In this document: positions 45,616 to 56,152 of the stretch, piece by piece | Layout of the letters: each line of letters begins with the position of its first letter | How positions within the stretch are numbered: the stretch's first letter is position 1 | Origin: Marivivens donghaensis | GTDB taxonomy: Bacteria > Pseudomonadota > Alphaproteobacteria > Rhodobacterales > Rhodobacteraceae | Assembly: GCF_023541015.1 (NCBI RefSeq) | Contig: NZ_JALNPR010000001.1 | Location: forward strand, 558,001 to 622,000 | Direction: 5' to 3' | Length of the DNA stretch: 64,000 bases | Notes under the pieces: model-generated | The model's input: the letters and a program-made list of their open reading frames with translations, nothing else | Databases searched by the model: none | What the model was told of the DNA's origin: nothing | Translations under genes and position numbers: made by a program

Positions 45616-46788
45616 TCAGAGGGCGATGACCTCGACCATTTCGCCTGCCTTGCGGGGCGGATCATTGGGCGGACGCACGATCAGGCAATTGGATTGCACG
45701 AGGATCGACAAAAGAGAGCTGTCTTGGGACCTCGCCGCCGTGACTGCGCCGTTTTTCAGCGTGCCGCGTTCGTAGTGTTCGCGCGGCCCGTTTTTGCCGA
45801 TGTCGGCGGCAAGTCGGGCAGGGGTTGTCTCTGGTAGAACATCGGACAGGCCCTGTAATTTTCGGACCAAGGGGATCAGGAACATGATCCCGCAGACGAT
45901 GGCAGAGACGGGATTTCCAGGTAGGCCGAGGTAAGGGCGGCCCTGAAAATCGCCTGCGATCAGTGGTTTACCGGGGCGCATGGCAATTTTGTAGAAGGAT
46001 CGGTTGAGGCCCAACTCGCCGCCGATCTTACCCACCAGATCATAATCGCCAACCGATGCGCCGCCGATTGTCACGGCCACATCGTATTGGAATAGATCGG
46101 TCATCGCTGCACGCAATCCGTCCTCGGTGTCGGGCGCGATGGGGAGGATGATGCCCTCACCGCCTGCATCTTCGACCATCGCCTTGAGCGCATAGACGTT
46201 CGACGCGATGATCTGGTCGTCGGTCGGGGTCTGCCCCGGCATCACCAATTCGTCCCCCGTGGCAAGGAACGCCACACGTGGTTTGCGCGACACTGTCACC
46301 GTCGGCACGTTCATCGCCGCCAAAAGCGCGAGGTCCGCGGATTTCAAACGGCGCGGAGCGGAGAGGGTGAAATCGGCCGCGAAATCGACGCCGAGCGGAC
46401 GGATATTCGGCCCATCGCCAAGGTTCGGCTGGATCGTGATCTTGTCACCGTCGCGGAGGATGTCCTCTTGGATCACGACATGGTCCGCGCCCTCTGGCAC
46501 AGGGGCGCCTGTGAAAATCCGAACGGCCTGACCCGCCTCTAATGTCTGGTTCCAGCCATGTCCCGCAGCGGATTCACCCACAACGGTAAAGCTCGCGCCG
46601 ATCCGAACCTCTGCGTCCCGAACGGCATAGCCATCCATCGCCGCTGACCGAAACGGAGGCTGCGCCCGCGTCGTCGCCGCAGGCACCACCATTACCCGCC
46701 CGTTTGCATCCGCCAAAGCCACCTCTTCGGTCGCCATCGGCGTTGCGAGAGCCAGACAAAGCGATTGTGCCTCAGCGACAGAGATCAT
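45616..46788 (-). CDS. moeA: Molybdopterin molybdotransferase MoeA
   Basis: MoeA/Glp, 390 residues, inserts molybdate into adenylated molybdopterin. Motifs are [43 protein letters not shown] and the MPT-binding [25 protein letters not shown] closes the active site. It overlaps moaC by four bases and belongs to trpD-trpC-moaC-moeA, followed by lexA. Confidence 0.97.
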   Translation of the reverse strand: MISVAEAQSLCLALATPMATEEVALADANGRVMVVPAATTRAQPPFRSAAMDGYAVRDAEVRIGASFTVVGESAAGHGWNQTLEAGQAVRIFTGAPVPEGADHVVIQEDILRDGDKITIQPNLGDGPNIRPLGVDFAADFTLSAPRRLKSADLALLAAMNVPTVTVSRKPRVAFLATGDELVMPGQTPTDDQIIASNVYALKAMVEDAGGEGIILPIAPDTEDGLRAAMTDLFQYDVAVTIGGASVGDYDLVGKIGGELGLNRSFYKIAMRPGKPLIAGDFQGRPYLGLPGNPVSAIVCGIMFLIPLVRKLQGLSDVLPETTPARLAADIGKNGPREHYERGTLKNGAVTAARSQDSSLLSILVQSNCLIVRPPNDPPRKAGEMVEVIAL

Positions 46789-47258
46789 GCCTCATAACGC
46801 CCTGATTTGCCGCCGTCTTTTAGGGTGACTTTGATGCCGCCTATGACCATGTCTTTTTGCACGGCTTTGACCATGTCGTGGACGGTGAGGGCGGCGGTGG
46901 AGACGGCGGTGAGGGCTTCCATTTCGACGCCTGTTTGGCCAGTGGTTTTGACCGTTGCGGAAATGCGGATGCCGGGGAGGTCAGCGTCGGGGGTGAGGTC
47001 GACGGCGACTTTGGTGATCGGCAGCGGGTGGCAGAGGGGGATCAGGTCGGAGGTCTTTTTCGCGCCCATGATCCCAGCAAGGCGGGCGATGCCCAGAACG
47101 TCACCCTTTTCGGCGCGTCCCTCAACCACGAGGGCGAGGGTTTCGGCGGACATGGTGATGAACCCTTCGGCGACGGCGATACGGGATGTCACGGCTTTGT
47201 CCGAGACATCGACCATATGCGCCTTGCCGCTGTCATCGAAATGGGTGAGTCCAGACAT
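46785..47258 (-). CDS. moaC: Cyclic pyranopterin monophosphate synthase MoaC
   Basis: MoaC, 157 residues, makes cyclic pyranopterin monophosphate in molybdenum cofactor synthesis. [19 protein letters not shown], the catalytic-site block [13 protein letters not shown] and [22 protein letters not shown] are conserved. The ATG at 47258 overlaps the trpC stop (ATGTGA region), so it is coupled to trpC. Confidence 0.97.
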   Translation of the reverse strand: MSGLTHFDDSGKAHMVDVSDKAVTSRIAVAEGFITMSAETLALVVEGRAEKGDVLGIARLAGIMGAKKTSDLIPLCHPLPITKVAVDLTPDADLPGIRISATVKTTGQTGVEMEALTAVSTAALTVHDMVKAVQKDMVIGGIKVTLKDGGKSGRYEA

Positions 47259-48064
47259 CACATGCCCCCCGAACGGAGCGGATTGGCGAGGAGGGTGCGG
47301 GTGGCATCTTCGACGTTGTCCTGACGCATCAGGCTTTCGCCAATGAGGAAGGTCCGCGCCCCATAACGCGCCATATCGGCGAGGTCGGCAGGGGTGAAGA
47401 GGCCGCTTTCGCAGACGATAGTGCGATCCTCGGGCACCATGCGCGCAAGGTTGCGGGTGGTGTCGAGGGTGGTCTCAAAGGTTTTGAGGTTGCGGTTGTT
47501 GATCCCCATGAGCGGCGATTTCAAACGGCTTGCGCGTTCGAGTTCTTCGGCATCGTGCACTTCGAGGAGGACATCCATGCCCCAGTGGAACGCGGCATCC
47601 TCTAGCTCTGCGGCCTGAGTGTCAGAGACAGAGGCGAGGATGATCAGGATACAGTCGGCGCCCAAAGCGCGGGCTTCGGCCACCTGATAGGTGTCATACA
47701 TAAAGTCCTTGCGGAGCGCGGGAAGGCTGGTCGCCTCACGCGCGGCGACGAGGTATTCGTCGGCACCTTGGAATGAGGGGCCGTCGGTCAGGACGGACAG
47801 ACAGGTCGCGCCGCCAGCCTCGTAGGCTTGGGCCAATGCGGGCGGGTTGAAATCGGCGCGGATAAGACCCTTGGACGGGCTGGCTTTTTTCACTTCCGCA
47901 ATCAGGCCATAGCCCGTGCGGGTCGCCTCGAGCAGGCGGTCAGCAAAGCCACGGGTGGGCGATGCGTTGCGAGCGCGTTCCTCGATCACAGAGAGCGGGG
48001 TCGCCTGTTTGCAGGCCTCGATATGTTCGAGCTTGTAGGCCTTGATTTTATCTAGGACGTGCAT
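47258..48064 (-). CDS. trpC: Indole-3-glycerol-phosphate synthase
   Basis: TrpC, 268 residues, (beta/alpha)8 enzyme of tryptophan synthesis. [64 protein letters not shown] and [15 protein letters not shown] carry the catalytic Lys and Glu residues. It follows trpD by three bases. Confidence 0.97.
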   Translation of the reverse strand: MHVLDKIKAYKLEHIEACKQATPLSVIEERARNASPTRGFADRLLEATRTGYGLIAEVKKASPSKGLIRADFNPPALAQAYEAGGATCLSVLTDGPSFQGADEYLVAAREATSLPALRKDFMYDTYQVAEARALGADCILIILASVSDTQAAELEDAAFHWGMDVLLEVHDAEELERASRLKSPLMGINNRNLKTFETTLDTTRNLARMVPEDRTIVCESGLFTPADLADMARYGARTFLIGESLMRQDNVEDATRTLLANPLRSGGM

Positions 48065-48067
48065 GGA

Positions 48068-49084
48068 TCAGGCCTCTTGGGTAACTTTGGACAGCATTTT
48101 GATCGCGGCCATAGCGCGGCCAGATGCAATGCTTTCTTTTGCGATTTCAACGCCTTCGGTGAGGGAGTTCGCGCGATCTGCGACGACCAGTGCAGCGGCT
48201 GCGTTCAACAGAACCGCGTCACGGTAGGCACCGTCAGCGCCCTCCATCAGAGCCAAGAGCGCCTTGGCGTTTTCTTCGGGCGTGCCGCCGAGGATGTCGG
48301 CGAGTTTGTGAACGGGCAGGCCTGCGTCCTCTGGGTGAATCTCGCGCCCAGTGACCTCATCGTTTTCAAGCACGGCAACGGAGGTCGCGCCAGTGATCGA
48401 AATTTCGTCCATGCCGTCGTGACCGTGGACCAGCCAAGCTTTTTCCGAACCGAGCTCTTGGAGCGTTTCGGCCATTGGGAAAATCAGGTCGGGGGCAAAG
48501 GCACCAGTGAGCTGGCGTTTCACGCCCGCAGGGTTGGTCAGCGGGCCAAGGATGTTAAAGATCGTTTTGCAGCCAAGCTCCTGACGGACGGGCATCACGT
48601 GCTTCATCGCGGGGTGGTGCATCGGGGCCATCATAAAGGCAATGTTGGCCTCTTGCAGGCCGCGTTCGACGATCTCCGAGCCGACCATGACGTTGATGCC
48701 AAGCTGCCCCAGCGCATCCGCAGCGCCCGATTTGGACGAGACATTACGGTTGCCGTGTTTCGCCACGGGCTGACCAGCACCAGCCACAACAAACGCAGTC
48801 GCGGTCGAGATGTTCAGCGTACCGAGGCCATCGCCGCCTGTGCCAACGATATCCATCGCGCCTTCGGGGGCTTTGACGGGGATGCATTTCGACCGCATCG
48901 ACGCCGCCGCTGCCGCGTATTCCGCAACTGATTCACCGCGTGCCCGCATTGCCATCAACAGACCCGCAATCTGGGCAGGGGTGGCATCTCCGTTAAAGAG
49001 GATGTCGAACGCCTGACGCGCTTGGGATTTAGACAGCGGACCTTCGGAGGCTGCGTAGATCAGCGGCTTCATTGCGTCGCTCAT
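48068..49084 (-). CDS. trpD: Anthranilate phosphoribosyltransferase
   Basis: TrpD, 338 residues, joins anthranilate and PRPP. The PRPP loop is [20 protein letters not shown], and [21 protein letters not shown] is the anthranilate/Mg site. It overlaps trpG by four bases (ATGA), so trpG-trpD-trpC are one unit here, with trpE elsewhere in the window. Confidence 0.97.
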   Translation of the reverse strand: MSDAMKPLIYAASEGPLSKSQARQAFDILFNGDATPAQIAGLLMAMRARGESVAEYAAAAASMRSKCIPVKAPEGAMDIVGTGGDGLGTLNISTATAFVVAGAGQPVAKHGNRNVSSKSGAADALGQLGINVMVGSEIVERGLQEANIAFMMAPMHHPAMKHVMPVRQELGCKTIFNILGPLTNPAGVKRQLTGAFAPDLIFPMAETLQELGSEKAWLVHGHDGMDEISITGATSVAVLENDEVTGREIHPEDAGLPVHKLADILGGTPEENAKALLALMEGADGAYRDAVLLNAAAALVVADRANSLTEGVEIAKESIASGRAMAAIKMLSKVTQEA

Positions 49085-49668
49085 GCGGTCACCTTCATCT
49101 TTGCGATATCGAGGAAGTTCTGAAGCAGTTTGTGCCCATGCTCAGACGCGATGCTTTCAGGGTGGAATTGCACGCCTTGGATCGGCAGTTCACGGTGTTG
49201 CAGACCCATGATGGTGCCGTCCTCGAGCCACGAAGTGACCTCTAGGCAATCGGGCAGGGTTTCGCGTTCCACAACGAGCGAATGATAGCGCGTCGCCTCG
49301 AACGGGTTCGGAAGGTCCGCGAAAACGCCCTTATTATTATGGTGCATCGTGCCCATTTTGCCGTGTACGATTTCATGGCAACGCACGACCTTGCCGCCAA
49401 ACGCCTCGCCAATGGTTTGGTGGCCGAGGCAGACGCCCATCAGCGGTGTCTTTGTCTCTGCCGCCGCGGTTGTCAGTGCAAGGCAGATCCCGGCCTGAGC
49501 AGGATCGCAGGGGCCAGGGGACAGTAGGATCGCTTCGGGGTTCATGCCCATCGCGTCCTGAACGGTGAGGGCGTCATTGCGTTTGACGACAACATCCGCG
49601 CCCAATTCGCCCAAGTAATGGACTAGGTTGTAGGTGAAGCTGTCGTAGTTATCGATCAAGAGCAACAT
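49081..49668 (-). CDS. trpG: Anthranilate synthase component II (glutamine amidotransferase)
   Basis: TrpG, 195 residues, supplies ammonia from glutamine to TrpE. Starts [20 protein letters not shown]; oxyanion motif LLSPGPCDP, the catalytic Cys in [16 protein letters not shown] and the His-Glu in [15 protein letters not shown] longer start six codons upstream is possible but not family-like. First gene of the trpGDC-moaC-moeA string. Confidence 0.96.
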   Translation of the reverse strand: MLLLIDNYDSFTYNLVHYLGELGADVVVKRNDALTVQDAMGMNPEAILLSPGPCDPAQAGICLALTTAAAETKTPLMGVCLGHQTIGEAFGGKVVRCHEIVHGKMGTMHHNNKGVFADLPNPFEATRYHSLVVERETLPDCLEVTSWLEDGTIMGLQHRELPIQGVQFHPESIASEHGHKLLQNFLDIAKMKVTA

Positions 49669-49807
49669 GGTAAGCCCAACAAGCATTTAGGGGTTTTGCC
49701 GACCGTAAAGGTGGCGGTATAGTCGGCGCATACATGATCCTGTATGAGAGGGACCGTCAAGGTCCGCAGGGGAATTTACCGGACTGGGGCGTCACGGGGG
49801 CAGATAG

Positions 49808-51205
49808 GTGTTACGAGGATTACTTTCAGGCGTTGGTGTAGGCGCATTGGTTGCAGGTGCAGGGCTATCGGTGGTGTCACTGTTGGCCCCATTGCCCGTA
49901 CCATCGACGCCTCCTGTCGGGGTGGAAACTCAGTCCGCGCAGATTGAGCCTGTCGCGGTCGAGGTGGAAAGCCCGACCTTGGCTGTAGATGCGGCGACGG
50001 GTATCCAGATCGAAGCGCCTGATATGTCACCCGGTGTCGCGATGGAGATCACCGAACCTACGCCGCCGATTGCGGATACGACACCTGCGGATCGTCCTGA
50101 TCCAATTGAAATTGCAGGCGATATGGCTGAGCCAGAGGCGGAGCAATCCGCAGGCGTTGAGGCCACAACCGATGCGCCTGTTCTGCAGTCGCCGATGGTC
50201 GCGCAGCCTGAAATGCCATCAGGTGAGGCCGATATCGTGGTCAGCACCCAGCCCGCAATTGAGGTGATTGTGGTGCCTGAGGAAGAGCCAGCGCCTGTTG
50301 AGGACGCGCCCGTTGTGACGGATATAGCGCCAGAGATGGTGGTGCCCGAGGTGGTTGAGCCTGAGGTTGTTGAACCTGAGCCAGAACCCACACCTGAACC
50401 GGAGGAGCCGAACGTCAACGCGGCTCCTGTGCCCGGTCTCTCGGATGAACCGGCGAGCGTGATGCCGTCGAGCGATAGCGCCGTTGTGATCCGTCGCCCC
50501 ACATCCGAAACTGAGGCGCCCGTGGTCGAGGCCAGCACCAACGCGCTCCTCGATTATGCTGCCTATTTCACCAACCCAGACGATCTGCCGCTGATGTCGT
50601 TTGTAGTGATTGATGACGGGGCTTTGCCGAACGGGCCATTGCTCCTTTCTGCGGTGCCGTTCCCCGTGACGGTCGCGATTGCTGTCTCTGACCCTGATGC
50701 GGCATCGAAATCGGCGGCTTACCGCGCGGCGGGTTATGAGGTTGCGGCGATCCTGACCTTGCCTGCCAACGCCACCGCCCCTGATGCGGCCCAAGTGATG
50801 GAAGCCACCTTTGCCACCATGCCAGAGGCCGCGATGGTTCTCGATATGGGGGACGCAGGCCTGCAATCGAACCGTCAAGCGACCGAGGCCGTGATGGCCC
50901 GCCTTGCGGCCGATGGGCGTGGGTTCATCACGGCGGCGAGTGGCCTGAACGCGGCGATCCGTGCGGCTGAGGGGGCAGATGTGCCTGTTGCTACGGTCGA
51001 ACGTGACCTTGATAGCAACGATCAAACTGCCGCCGTCATCCGCCGCTTTATCGACCGTTCCGCGTTTCAGGCGCGGCAAACCAGCGGCGTTGTGCTGATC
51101 TCGCGTCTGCGGGCGGAAACGCTCAGCGCGCTGACGCTCTGGTCGACGGCGAATAGGGCGGGGCAGGTCGCTTTGGCCCCTGTTTCGGCGATTTTAAAGG
51201 ACTAA
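49808..51205 (+). CDS. Divergent polysaccharide deacetylase family protein
   Basis: A 465-residue protein starting at GTG, with an N-terminal membrane anchor (SGVGVGALVAGAGLSVVSLLA, about 7-28). Residues about 35-240 are a long Pro/Glu/Val/Ala-rich low-complexity linker (EVVEPEVVEPEPEPTPEPEEP). Residues about 250-465 form the divergent deacetylase (YibQ/DUF610) domain: LPLMSFVVIDDGALPNGPLLLS, PFPVTVAIAVSDPDAASKSAAYRAAGYEV. Periplasmic; possibly a cell-envelope enzyme. Family members often lack the metal ligands, so activity is uncertain. Confidence 0.87.
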   Translation: MLRGLLSGVGVGALVAGAGLSVVSLLAPLPVPSTPPVGVETQSAQIEPVAVEVESPTLAVDAATGIQIEAPDMSPGVAMEITEPTPPIADTTPADRPDPIEIAGDMAEPEAEQSAGVEATTDAPVLQSPMVAQPEMPSGEADIVVSTQPAIEVIVVPEEEPAPVEDAPVVTDIAPEMVVPEVVEPEVVEPEPEPTPEPEEPNVNAAPVPGLSDEPASVMPSSDSAVVIRRPTSETEAPVVEASTNALLDYAAYFTNPDDLPLMSFVVIDDGALPNGPLLLSAVPFPVTVAIAVSDPDAASKSAAYRAAGYEVAAILTLPANATAPDAAQVMEATFATMPEAAMVLDMGDAGLQSNRQATEAVMARLAADGRGFITAASGLNAAIRAAEGADVPVATVERDLDSNDQTAAVIRRFIDRSAFQARQTSGVVLISRLRAETLSALTLWSTANRAGQVALAPVSAILKD

Positions 51206-51259
51206 CGGGCGGGCCTTCGGGCTATCTCCCAGACGAAACCCACTACAAACGGAACCACA

Positions 51260-51691
51260 ATGACACGTATCGTCCTCTCTAGCGACCACGCCGCAATCGA
51301 GCTGCGTCAGGCCATCGCCGCCCACATCACCGCCAAAGGCTATGAGGCCGTCGACATCGGCCCGACCGAGAACGTGAGCACTCATTACCCCGTCCATGGC
51401 AAAGCCGCGGCAGAGCGTGTGGCTTCGGGCGATTGCGATCTGGGCATTATCCTCTGCGGCACGGGCCAAGGCATCATGATGGCCGCGAACAAGGTCAAAG
51501 GCATCCGTTGCGGCGTCTGCTCTGACCAGTTTTCGGCTGCGATGATCCGTCAGCACAACAACGCCAACATCCTCTCGATCGGTGCCCGCGTTGTGGGCGA
51601 AGGTCTTGCTCTGGCCATCGTTGACGCCTTCCTCGACGCCGAATTCGAAGGCGGCCGCCACGCCACCCGCGTGGACATGATCGAAGAGTAA
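51260..51691 (+). CDS. rpiB: Ribose-5-phosphate isomerase B
   Basis: RpiB, 143 residues, interconverts ribose 5-phosphate and ribulose 5-phosphate. It has RIVLSSDHAAIELRQAI, the conserved His-Tyr region DIGPTENVSTHYPVHG, and the catalytic Cys motif GIILCGTGQGIMMAANKVKGIR. It complements the transketolase gene functionally but lies in a different transcript. Confidence 0.96.
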   Translation: MTRIVLSSDHAAIELRQAIAAHITAKGYEAVDIGPTENVSTHYPVHGKAAAERVASGDCDLGIILCGTGQGIMMAANKVKGIRCGVCSDQFSAAMIRQHNNANILSIGARVVGEGLALAIVDAFLDAEFEGGRHATRVDMIEE

Positions 51692-51794
51692 AAGAGTAAA
51701 GCGCAGGGGGCTGAGGGTTTCCTGCGCGGTTCCTTGACGCAGACTTCGTATTAAATATGTTCTGCTTTTAGTTGTATATTCTGGGATATGTTTG

Positions 51795-52529
51795 ATGTTC
51801 TCGTTTCTAGGTAATACTGAAGTTCTGGCTATTATTGGTGCAATTTCGGGGGTTTTGGGAACACTTTTAGGTTGCGGTAATTTCTACCTTAGATTCAGTC
51901 AGCAACGTAAAGATAGAGCCAAGCTGAGGTGTCGTTTAGTATTTCAAGAACCGAAAAATTCGGGAATTGCGTTACGTGTTGTCAACGTGGAAATTAGGTC
52001 GATAGGTTGTCGACCCATTAACCTTGACTACTTAGAACTTTGTCATTCGAAAGAAGGCTTGATTGGAAACGTCCAAGCAAGATGGCATTGGCTCAGGGGT
52101 GAGTGGAAAACTAATTATCCAATTAGCCCTGAAAAGAAAAGGTTAACTGAAAACAGTAAAACTGTTTGCATTATCTCAAGTGAACGGGTCGACTTATCTA
52201 CTGTTAAGAGGATTTTTGTTGTCGATGAAGTTGGCAATAGATGGAAAGTTGCAACTTCAAATGTCAGTGGTCTACTTTCAAAGGATCAGAAAACAAAAAT
52301 TAATTCGCTTTCTTATTCGGGTCGGCACTTAGAATACGATGTGGATGCCTACAGCTTAGGGAAGTGCTTTTTCATTAATATTCGATGGAAGCATGATGGT
52401 GTTCCCAAATCTACAAAGTCGAAACTGTTAAAGTTTAGAAGTGCAAAAGATTTGGATCAGAAATTTAGAGAGCTGGAAACGTCCATTTTGCCTCGTTATT
52501 TGAACGGCGAAGGAATGAACGGGTTATAA
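51795..52529 (+). CDS. AT-rich orphan gene, membrane-anchored protein of unknown function
   Basis: About 244 residues (ATG 51795; TTG one codon earlier). Base composition is strikingly AT-rich compared with both neighbours, with many AAA, AAT, TTA and ATT codons, which points to recent acquisition. An N-terminal membrane helix (VLAIIGAISGVLGTLLG, about 9-26) is followed by FYLRFSQQRKDRAKL and a soluble region with a LRVVNVEIRSIGCRPI strand and KTVCIISSERVDL. No family is recognised. It ends just before a shared terminator. Function unknown; a membrane-tethered accessory protein is all that can be said. Confidence 0.8.
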   Translation: MFSFLGNTEVLAIIGAISGVLGTLLGCGNFYLRFSQQRKDRAKLRCRLVFQEPKNSGIALRVVNVEIRSIGCRPINLDYLELCHSKEGLIGNVQARWHWLRGEWKTNYPISPEKKRLTENSKTVCIISSERVDLSTVKRIFVVDEVGNRWKVATSNVSGLLSKDQKTKINSLSYSGRHLEYDVDAYSLGKCFFINIRWKHDGVPKSTKSKLLKFRSAKDLDQKFRELETSILPRYLNGEGMNGL

Positions 52530-52531
52530 GA

Positions 52532-52551
52532 AACCCCGCTTGCGCGGGGTT
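52532..52551. terminator. Bidirectional terminator between the orphan gene and trpE
   Basis: AACCCCGC / GCGGGGTT stem with a TTGC loop and T-rich tail, between convergent genes. Confidence 0.88.
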
Positions 52552-52559
52552 CTTTATTC

Positions 52560-54071
52560 TCAGTTGTTACCCGATCCCGTGAACCGCGTTGCGTCCTCGG
52601 CGGCTTTGCGGATGGCGTTCGATTTGTGGACGGTTTCCATGTATTCGGCGTGGGGGTCGCTGTCGTAGACGACGCCGCCGCCGGCTTGGATGTAGAGTTT
52701 CTCGTCCTTAAGGACCGCAGTCCGTAGGGCGATGCACATGTCCATGTCGCCGTTCGCGCTGAAGTAGCCACAGCCGCCGCCATAGACGCCGCGCTTTTCG
52801 GGTTCCAGCTCGTCGATGATCTCCATTGCGCGGACCTTGGGCGCGCCAGAGACGGTGCCCGCAGGCATCCCCGCAAAGAAGGCAGAGAGCGCGTCTTGGT
52901 CCTCGGCCAGTTCACCGACCACGTTTGATACGATGTGCATCACGTGGCTGTAGCGTTCAATGATGAACTGTTCGGTCGGGCGGACGGTGCCGATTTTGGA
53001 CACCTTGCCCGTGTCATTGCGGCCAAGGTCGAGGAGCATGAGATGCTCTGCCAGTTCCTTTTTGTCGGCCAAGAGGTCGAGTTCGTTCGCCTTATCCTCT
53101 TCGGGCGTGGCGCCACGGGGGCGGGTGCCTGCGATGGGGCGAATGGTGACCTCATTGCCGAACACACGAACGAGGATTTCTGGCGAGGCGCCGATGACCT
53201 GAAACCCGCCGAAGTTAAAGAAGAACATGAACGGCGAGGGGTTCGTGCGGCGCAGAGAACGGTAGAGCGCAAAGGGCGGCTCGCGGAACTCTTGTGTCCA
53301 GCGTTGGGCTGGCACGACCTGAAAGATGTCGCCCGCGCGGATGTAGTCTTTGGCCTTTTCGACGGCAGCCATGTAGCCGTCTTTGGTAAAGTTCGACGTG
53401 GCAGGTGCGGCCTCATGCGCGGTGCGGAATTCGCGGCTGTCGACGGGGACAGGGCGATCCAAGGCGCGTTGGGCTTCTTTGACGCGTTCGGCGGCTTGGG
53501 CAAAGGCAGCCTTGGCCGAGAGGCCAGAGTTCGCCCATGCGGGTGCCACGAGGATTACGTCGCCCTTGACCCCGTCGAGGACAGCCACGACCGAGGGGCG
53601 CAGCATCATCGCGTCGGGCAGGCCGATTGGATCAGGATTCACGTCGGGCAGGTGTTCGACCAAACGGATCATATCGTAGCCGAGGTAGCCAAAGAGGCCA
53701 GCCGCAGCACCCGGCAGATCGTCAGGCAGATCAATCTTCGATTCCGCGATCAGGTTGCGGAGCGATGTGAGCGGATCGGCCTCTTCTTCGACAAAGGCGT
53801 CGTCGTCGTAGCGGGCCGCGCGGTTGACGCGGGCCGTGGTGCCGTCACAGCGCCAGATCAGATCAGGGTTCATGCCAACGATAGAGTAGCGACCACGGAC
53901 TTCGCCGCCGGTCACACTTTCCAGCATGAAGGCATCTTTGCCCGCGCCCGAGAGTTTGAGCATGAGGGACACAGGCGTATCGAGGTCAGCGGCCAGACGG
54001 GTGTAGACGATCTGGTTTTCACCAGTGTCATAGCCACGTTGGAAGCTCTCGAAATCTGGGCTGAGGGCCAT
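52560..54071 (-). CDS. trpE: Anthranilate synthase component I
   Basis: TrpE, 503 residues, forms anthranilate from chorismate with ammonia from TrpG. The feedback-site region LMLKLSGAGKDAFMLESVTGG with GRYSIVG, then IFQVVPAQRWTQEF, RIAGTRPRGATPEEDKANE and the C-terminal FFAGMPAGTVSGAPKVRAMEII are all intact. It follows ppiD by 12 bases and is separated from trpG by three plus-strand genes; no attenuator is visible. Confidence 0.97.
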   Translation of the reverse strand: MALSPDFESFQRGYDTGENQIVYTRLAADLDTPVSLMLKLSGAGKDAFMLESVTGGEVRGRYSIVGMNPDLIWRCDGTTARVNRAARYDDDAFVEEEADPLTSLRNLIAESKIDLPDDLPGAAAGLFGYLGYDMIRLVEHLPDVNPDPIGLPDAMMLRPSVVAVLDGVKGDVILVAPAWANSGLSAKAAFAQAAERVKEAQRALDRPVPVDSREFRTAHEAAPATSNFTKDGYMAAVEKAKDYIRAGDIFQVVPAQRWTQEFREPPFALYRSLRRTNPSPFMFFFNFGGFQVIGASPEILVRVFGNEVTIRPIAGTRPRGATPEEDKANELDLLADKKELAEHLMLLDLGRNDTGKVSKIGTVRPTEQFIIERYSHVMHIVSNVVGELAEDQDALSAFFAGMPAGTVSGAPKVRAMEIIDELEPEKRGVYGGGCGYFSANGDMDMCIALRTAVLKDEKLYIQAGGGVVYDSDPHAEYMETVHKSNAIRKAAEDATRFTGSGNN

Positions 54072-54083
54072 AGTGCGGTTCCC

Positions 54084-55925
54084 TTATTGGATCTGAGCGT
54101 GGACCGCGTTCACGGCCTCGCGCACAACATTGATGTCGGTCTCACCGCGCAGGGTGTTGAGCGTGATCTGCATAGCGTCCTGAGCCACACCGTTCGACAG
54201 CTGCGCCGCGAAACGATCACGGAGCGCGATCACATCAGGGTCTTCAAGGTTCGGTGCGTTCACGGCATCGACACGGGCCAGCACCGCACCGCCGTCGTAG
54301 GGCAGGGCAAAGCCTTTGCCAGCTTCGGTTTCGAATACGCGCGCCATGAAACCTTCGGGAGTGTAGTCGAGGAAGGTCTGACGGGTCACGTCAACGTCGA
54401 TGGTTGGTGCGAGGCCAAATTCACCGAACTGCGAACCGTTGGAGAGGGCGGTTGCCATCTCTTCGGCTTTGGCGAGGATCGCGGCCTGGGTGGTGTCGCG
54501 TGTCCAGCCAGCGGTCACTTCGTCGATAACATCCTCAAGCGGCTGCAACGCAGGCTCTTGGATCGTTTCGACGCGCAGCGCAAAGATGCCACCGTCAGAC
54601 ATTTCGATCAGTTCAGGATAGGCACCGATCTGCGCCACAGCAGCGGCCTGACGAAACTCAGGGTAAGCAGCCATGCCGTCGGTCGAGGCGACAGTCCAGT
54701 CAAGCGAACCAAGCTCCATCTGGGTTTGGTCAGCGAGGTCTTCCACGCGGGCACCGCCAGCGATGAGGTCAGCCATTTGTTCGGCGACATCGCCAATCAC
54801 ACGGCGGGCACGGTCACGGCCCAGTTCAGCGCGGAGTTCGTCAGCAGCGACTTCAAAGGGGATCGATTCCGCCTCAAGCACGGCGTTGATGCGGAACAGC
54901 GAGGGTCCGATCAGCGAGGGCAGTGGGCCAACAACGTCGCCCGAGGCAGCCGCGAAAACAGCAGCGCCCGCTTCGGCCAGTTGCACCTGATCCACATCAC
55001 CGAGGTCAACGTCATCAAGCGTCAGGCCACGGTCCTCAACGAGTTGGTCAAAGTCGGTTTCGCCAGCAGTGATCGCGTCCATGGCGGCTTGGGCAGAGGC
55101 CTCATCCGCAAAGCCGAGACGTTCGACCAAGCGACGCTCTGGGCTGTTATAGTCAGCGGTGCGTTGCGCATAGAGATCACGAAGCGATGTTTCGTCCACC
55201 TCAATCGTCGGCAGCAGCATGTCGGGTGTCAGGGCCGCATAGACGATGGATTTGGTTTCCAGCGTGGTGAAATCGGCAGGGTGACCTTCGTGGTAAGCAG
55301 CAAGGTCTTCGTCGGTCGGGGCTGGGATTGCATCGGTCAGAGCGGCGTCAGTGACCTGAACCCAAGTGATGTCACGGCGTTCTGCGGCATAGTTCACGAT
55401 CGCATCGATGTAGCCAGCGGGAACGGTGTAGCCAGCGGTGAGGCTAATCTGCAGCGCGGTCGCGGCCATTTCATCGCGGAGCGCCTGTTCATAGTCGCTT
55501 TCGCGGGTGCCCATGCGGGACAGAACATCGCGGTACGCATCACGGTCGAAGGTGCCAGAGAAGCCTTGGAAATTCGGGTTCGATGTCACGCGGTCACGCA
55601 CGCGTTGGTCGCCAACGGAGACGCCCATAAGCGAGGCTTCGTTTTCGAACAGGCGCATGTTGATCATGTCGTTCAGCACCTGTTGGTCGATGCCGAGCGA
55701 TTGTGCTTGAGTGAAGCTCAGCGGTTGACCGACCTGACCTGAGAAGGTGTCGATCCCGCGGCGCAGTTCGAGTGCGTATTGGTTCAGGGTGATTTCTTTG
55801 TCACCGACTGTTGCGAGGGTGTTTGTCCGACCCGACAGGTTCGTCGTGCCAAAGCCCACAAGGCTGAAGAACAAAAGGCCCAAGATGACCCAGACGCCCA
55901 ATTTTGTCTTCTTTTCGCGTGCCAT
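54084..55925 (-). CDS. Periplasmic folding factor PpiD-like (SurA_N/PPIase) protein
   Basis: A 613-residue PpiD-type chaperone: one N-terminal membrane anchor (LGVWVILGLLFFSLVGFGT, about 10-28), a SurA_N-like domain (QVLNDMINMRLFENEASLMG; NPNFQGFSGTFDRDAYRDVL), a central divergent parvulin region (about 250-380) and a long C-terminal helical part. It helps fold envelope proteins at the inner membrane. The ATG at 55925 is chosen because the anchor follows directly. Same operon as trpE. Confidence 0.9.
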   Translation of the reverse strand: MAREKKTKLGVWVILGLLFFSLVGFGTTNLSGRTNTLATVGDKEITLNQYALELRRGIDTFSGQVGQPLSFTQAQSLGIDQQVLNDMINMRLFENEASLMGVSVGDQRVRDRVTSNPNFQGFSGTFDRDAYRDVLSRMGTRESDYEQALRDEMAATALQISLTAGYTVPAGYIDAIVNYAAERRDITWVQVTDAALTDAIPAPTDEDLAAYHEGHPADFTTLETKSIVYAALTPDMLLPTIEVDETSLRDLYAQRTADYNSPERRLVERLGFADEASAQAAMDAITAGETDFDQLVEDRGLTLDDVDLGDVDQVQLAEAGAAVFAAASGDVVGPLPSLIGPSLFRINAVLEAESIPFEVAADELRAELGRDRARRVIGDVAEQMADLIAGGARVEDLADQTQMELGSLDWTVASTDGMAAYPEFRQAAAVAQIGAYPELIEMSDGGIFALRVETIQEPALQPLEDVIDEVTAGWTRDTTQAAILAKAEEMATALSNGSQFGEFGLAPTIDVDVTRQTFLDYTPEGFMARVFETEAGKGFALPYDGGAVLARVDAVNAPNLEDPDVIALRDRFAAQLSNGVAQDAMQITLNTLRGETDINVVREAVNAVHAQIQ

Positions 55926-56090
55926 CTGCGGCCCCCCTGAAACTGATCTCTTCACCCTGTCAAACAAGGCCTGCAATGAATAGGCGGGCGGGCGATAAGG
56001 TGCAAGCGGGGAGCCACGGGAAACCGCCACGGAACGCGGTTTTTTGAATTGGCGTGGAAATCTGGGAAAATGTATACTTTTGTATAAAAA

Positions 56091-56118
56091 TGGCGCGAAG
56101 GTATAGGATTTCGCGCCA
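56091..56118 (-). terminator. Terminator after gpt
   Basis: TGGCGCGAA / TTCGCGCCA stem on the minus strand, followed by TTTTTATAC. It closes the fabI-lysE-gpt operon. Confidence 0.85.
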
Positions 56119-56152
56119 TAAAATGTTCGAATTGTGTACCTTTAGCCGATGA

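Noticed and set aside
52935-55742. 935-codon plus-strand ORF opposite trpE and ppiD
   Set aside because: Spans two real minus-strand genes; no recognisable domain.
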